Below are positions 5,810 to 6,357 of a stretch of DNA of 6,357 bases, one piece after another; the stretch's first letter is position 1, and every line of letters starts with the position of its first letter. Both the position numbers and the translations under genes were made by a program. The stretch is from Lachnospiraceae bacterium (GTDB taxonomy: Bacteria; Bacillota; Clostridia; Lachnospirales; Lachnospiraceae). A model generated the notes under the pieces. That model was not told where the DNA came from. It did not search any database and saw nothing but the letters and a program-made list of their open reading frames with translations. The stretch spans positions 1 through 6,357 of the forward strand of contig JAEDFR010000121.1 in NCBI GenBank assembly GCA_016297945.1. The letters run 5' to 3'.

Positions 5810-6357
5810 ATGGGTGAAGTGATTAAGAATAGATATGAGTTTATTATGTTGTTTGATGTAGAGAATGGTAATCCGAACGGTGATCCAGATGCAGGAAACA
5901 TGCCTCGAATTGATCCGGAAAGTGGTCTGGGACTGGTAACAGACGTGTGCTTGAAACGTAAGATACGAAATTATGTTGAGACAGTAAAGGAAGACAGTGA
6001 AGGTTTTAAAATCTATATAAAAGAGGATGTGCCATTAAACAGAAGTGATCGTACAGCTTGCAAAAATATGGGGATTACAGAGACAGAGGATAAAAAAGTA
6101 ACAGAAGCTTTGAGAAAGCTGAAGAAAAATGATCCGGATGCAGATGTAAAAATCAAAAATTTTATGTGTGAAAATTTTTATGATGTTCGTACTTTTGGTG
6201 CTGTAATGACAACTTTTGTAAAAGCATCATTAAACTGTGGACAGGTCAGAGGTCCTGTTCAGATTGGATTTGCAAGAAGTATTGATCCAATTATCAGTCA
6301 GGAAGTTGCCATAACAAGAGTTGCAATCACAACAGAAAAGGATGCAGAAAATAAGAG
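5810..6357 (+). CDS. cas7c: Type I-C Cascade backbone subunit Cas7c (Csd2), 5' part only
   Basis: Cas7c polymerises along the crRNA guide to form the Cascade backbone. The first 182 codons are present and the frame is open to the window edge. The N-terminus carries RYEFIMLFDVENGNPNGDPD (8-27), the highly characteristic Csd2 opening, followed by AGNMPRIDP and LVTDVCLKRKIRNYV. Further on are PLNRSDR, the FYDVRTFGAVM segment and GPVQIGFARSIDPI, all typical of the family. GGGAGG (5796-5801) lies 8 nt before ATG. The ATG begins at the base directly after the cas8c TAA, giving strong coupling and matching the need for many Cas7 copies. Full-length proteins are usually near 280-300 residues, so roughly a third is missing. 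Confidence 0.97.
   Translation, partial: MGEVIKNRYEFIMLFDVENGNPNGDPDAGNMPRIDPESGLGLVTDVCLKRKIRNYVETVKEDSEGFKIYIKEDVPLNRSDRTACKNMGITETEDKKVTEALRKLKKNDPDADVKIKNFMCENFYDVRTFGAVMTTFVKASLNCGQVRGPVQIGFARSIDPIISQEVAITRVAITTEKDAENK

Noticed and set aside
1..6357. A CRISPR array within the window
   Set aside because: No series of regularly spaced repeats is present; only the single degenerate repeat at 2314-2338 was found.

Overview
This window is the front part of a type I-C CRISPR-Cas operon from a low-GC Gram-positive bacterium. The A/T-rich coding style, strong GGAGG-type ribosome binding sites and the style of the Cas proteins suggest a gut Clostridia such as a Lachnospiraceae member; that placement is inference. 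The order on the + strand is cas3, a 275-bp intergenic region, a DUF3990-type gene, a DUF3791-like gene, cas5c, cas8c (with an internally started cas11c) and cas7c, which runs off the right edge. cas4, cas1, cas2 and the CRISPR array, usual neighbours in this subtype, would lie beyond the window.

Region by region: bases 1-77 hold a terminator hairpin just ahead of cas3. cas3 (78-2216) looks intact, with HD nuclease and helicase motifs, and is followed by a long hairpin plus T-tract. The region 2217-2491 is densely packed with signals. From 2492 two overlapping genes encode a putative ADP-ribosyltransferase-fold protein and an acidic partner, a toxin-antitoxin-like pair not part of the standard I-C gene set. 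After 24 bp the Cascade genes cas5c-cas8c-cas7c follow, tightly coupled (ATGA overlap, then abutting).

The main result is in the cas3/DUF3990 intergenic region. On the minus strand there is a good promoter (TTGAAA-17-TATACT). Its expected start falls on a degenerate type I-C CRISPR repeat: it begins GTC, has a short stem-loop, and ends in the 11-nt handle TGGATTGAAAA. The guide that follows begins AATAGTATTTACACTAA. About 60 bp away on the + strand lies TTC (the classic I-C PAM) followed directly by AATAGAATTTAAATTAA. That matches the guide at 14 of 17 positions, with the first two mismatches at positions 6 and 12, which type I effectors do not read. This site overlaps the minus-strand promoter's own -35 and lies against the -35 of the promoter for the DUF3990 gene. 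The layout is that of a CreA-like, Cascade-guiding antitoxin RNA, but here it would control a protein toxin-like module and, through it, probably the Cascade genes downstream.

Proposed circuit (inference): Cascade loaded with the crRNA-like RNA sits on the promoter and keeps the toxin pair, and perhaps its own operon, low. Loss or inhibition of Cascade would release the toxin. cas3 lies outside this control, behind its own terminator.
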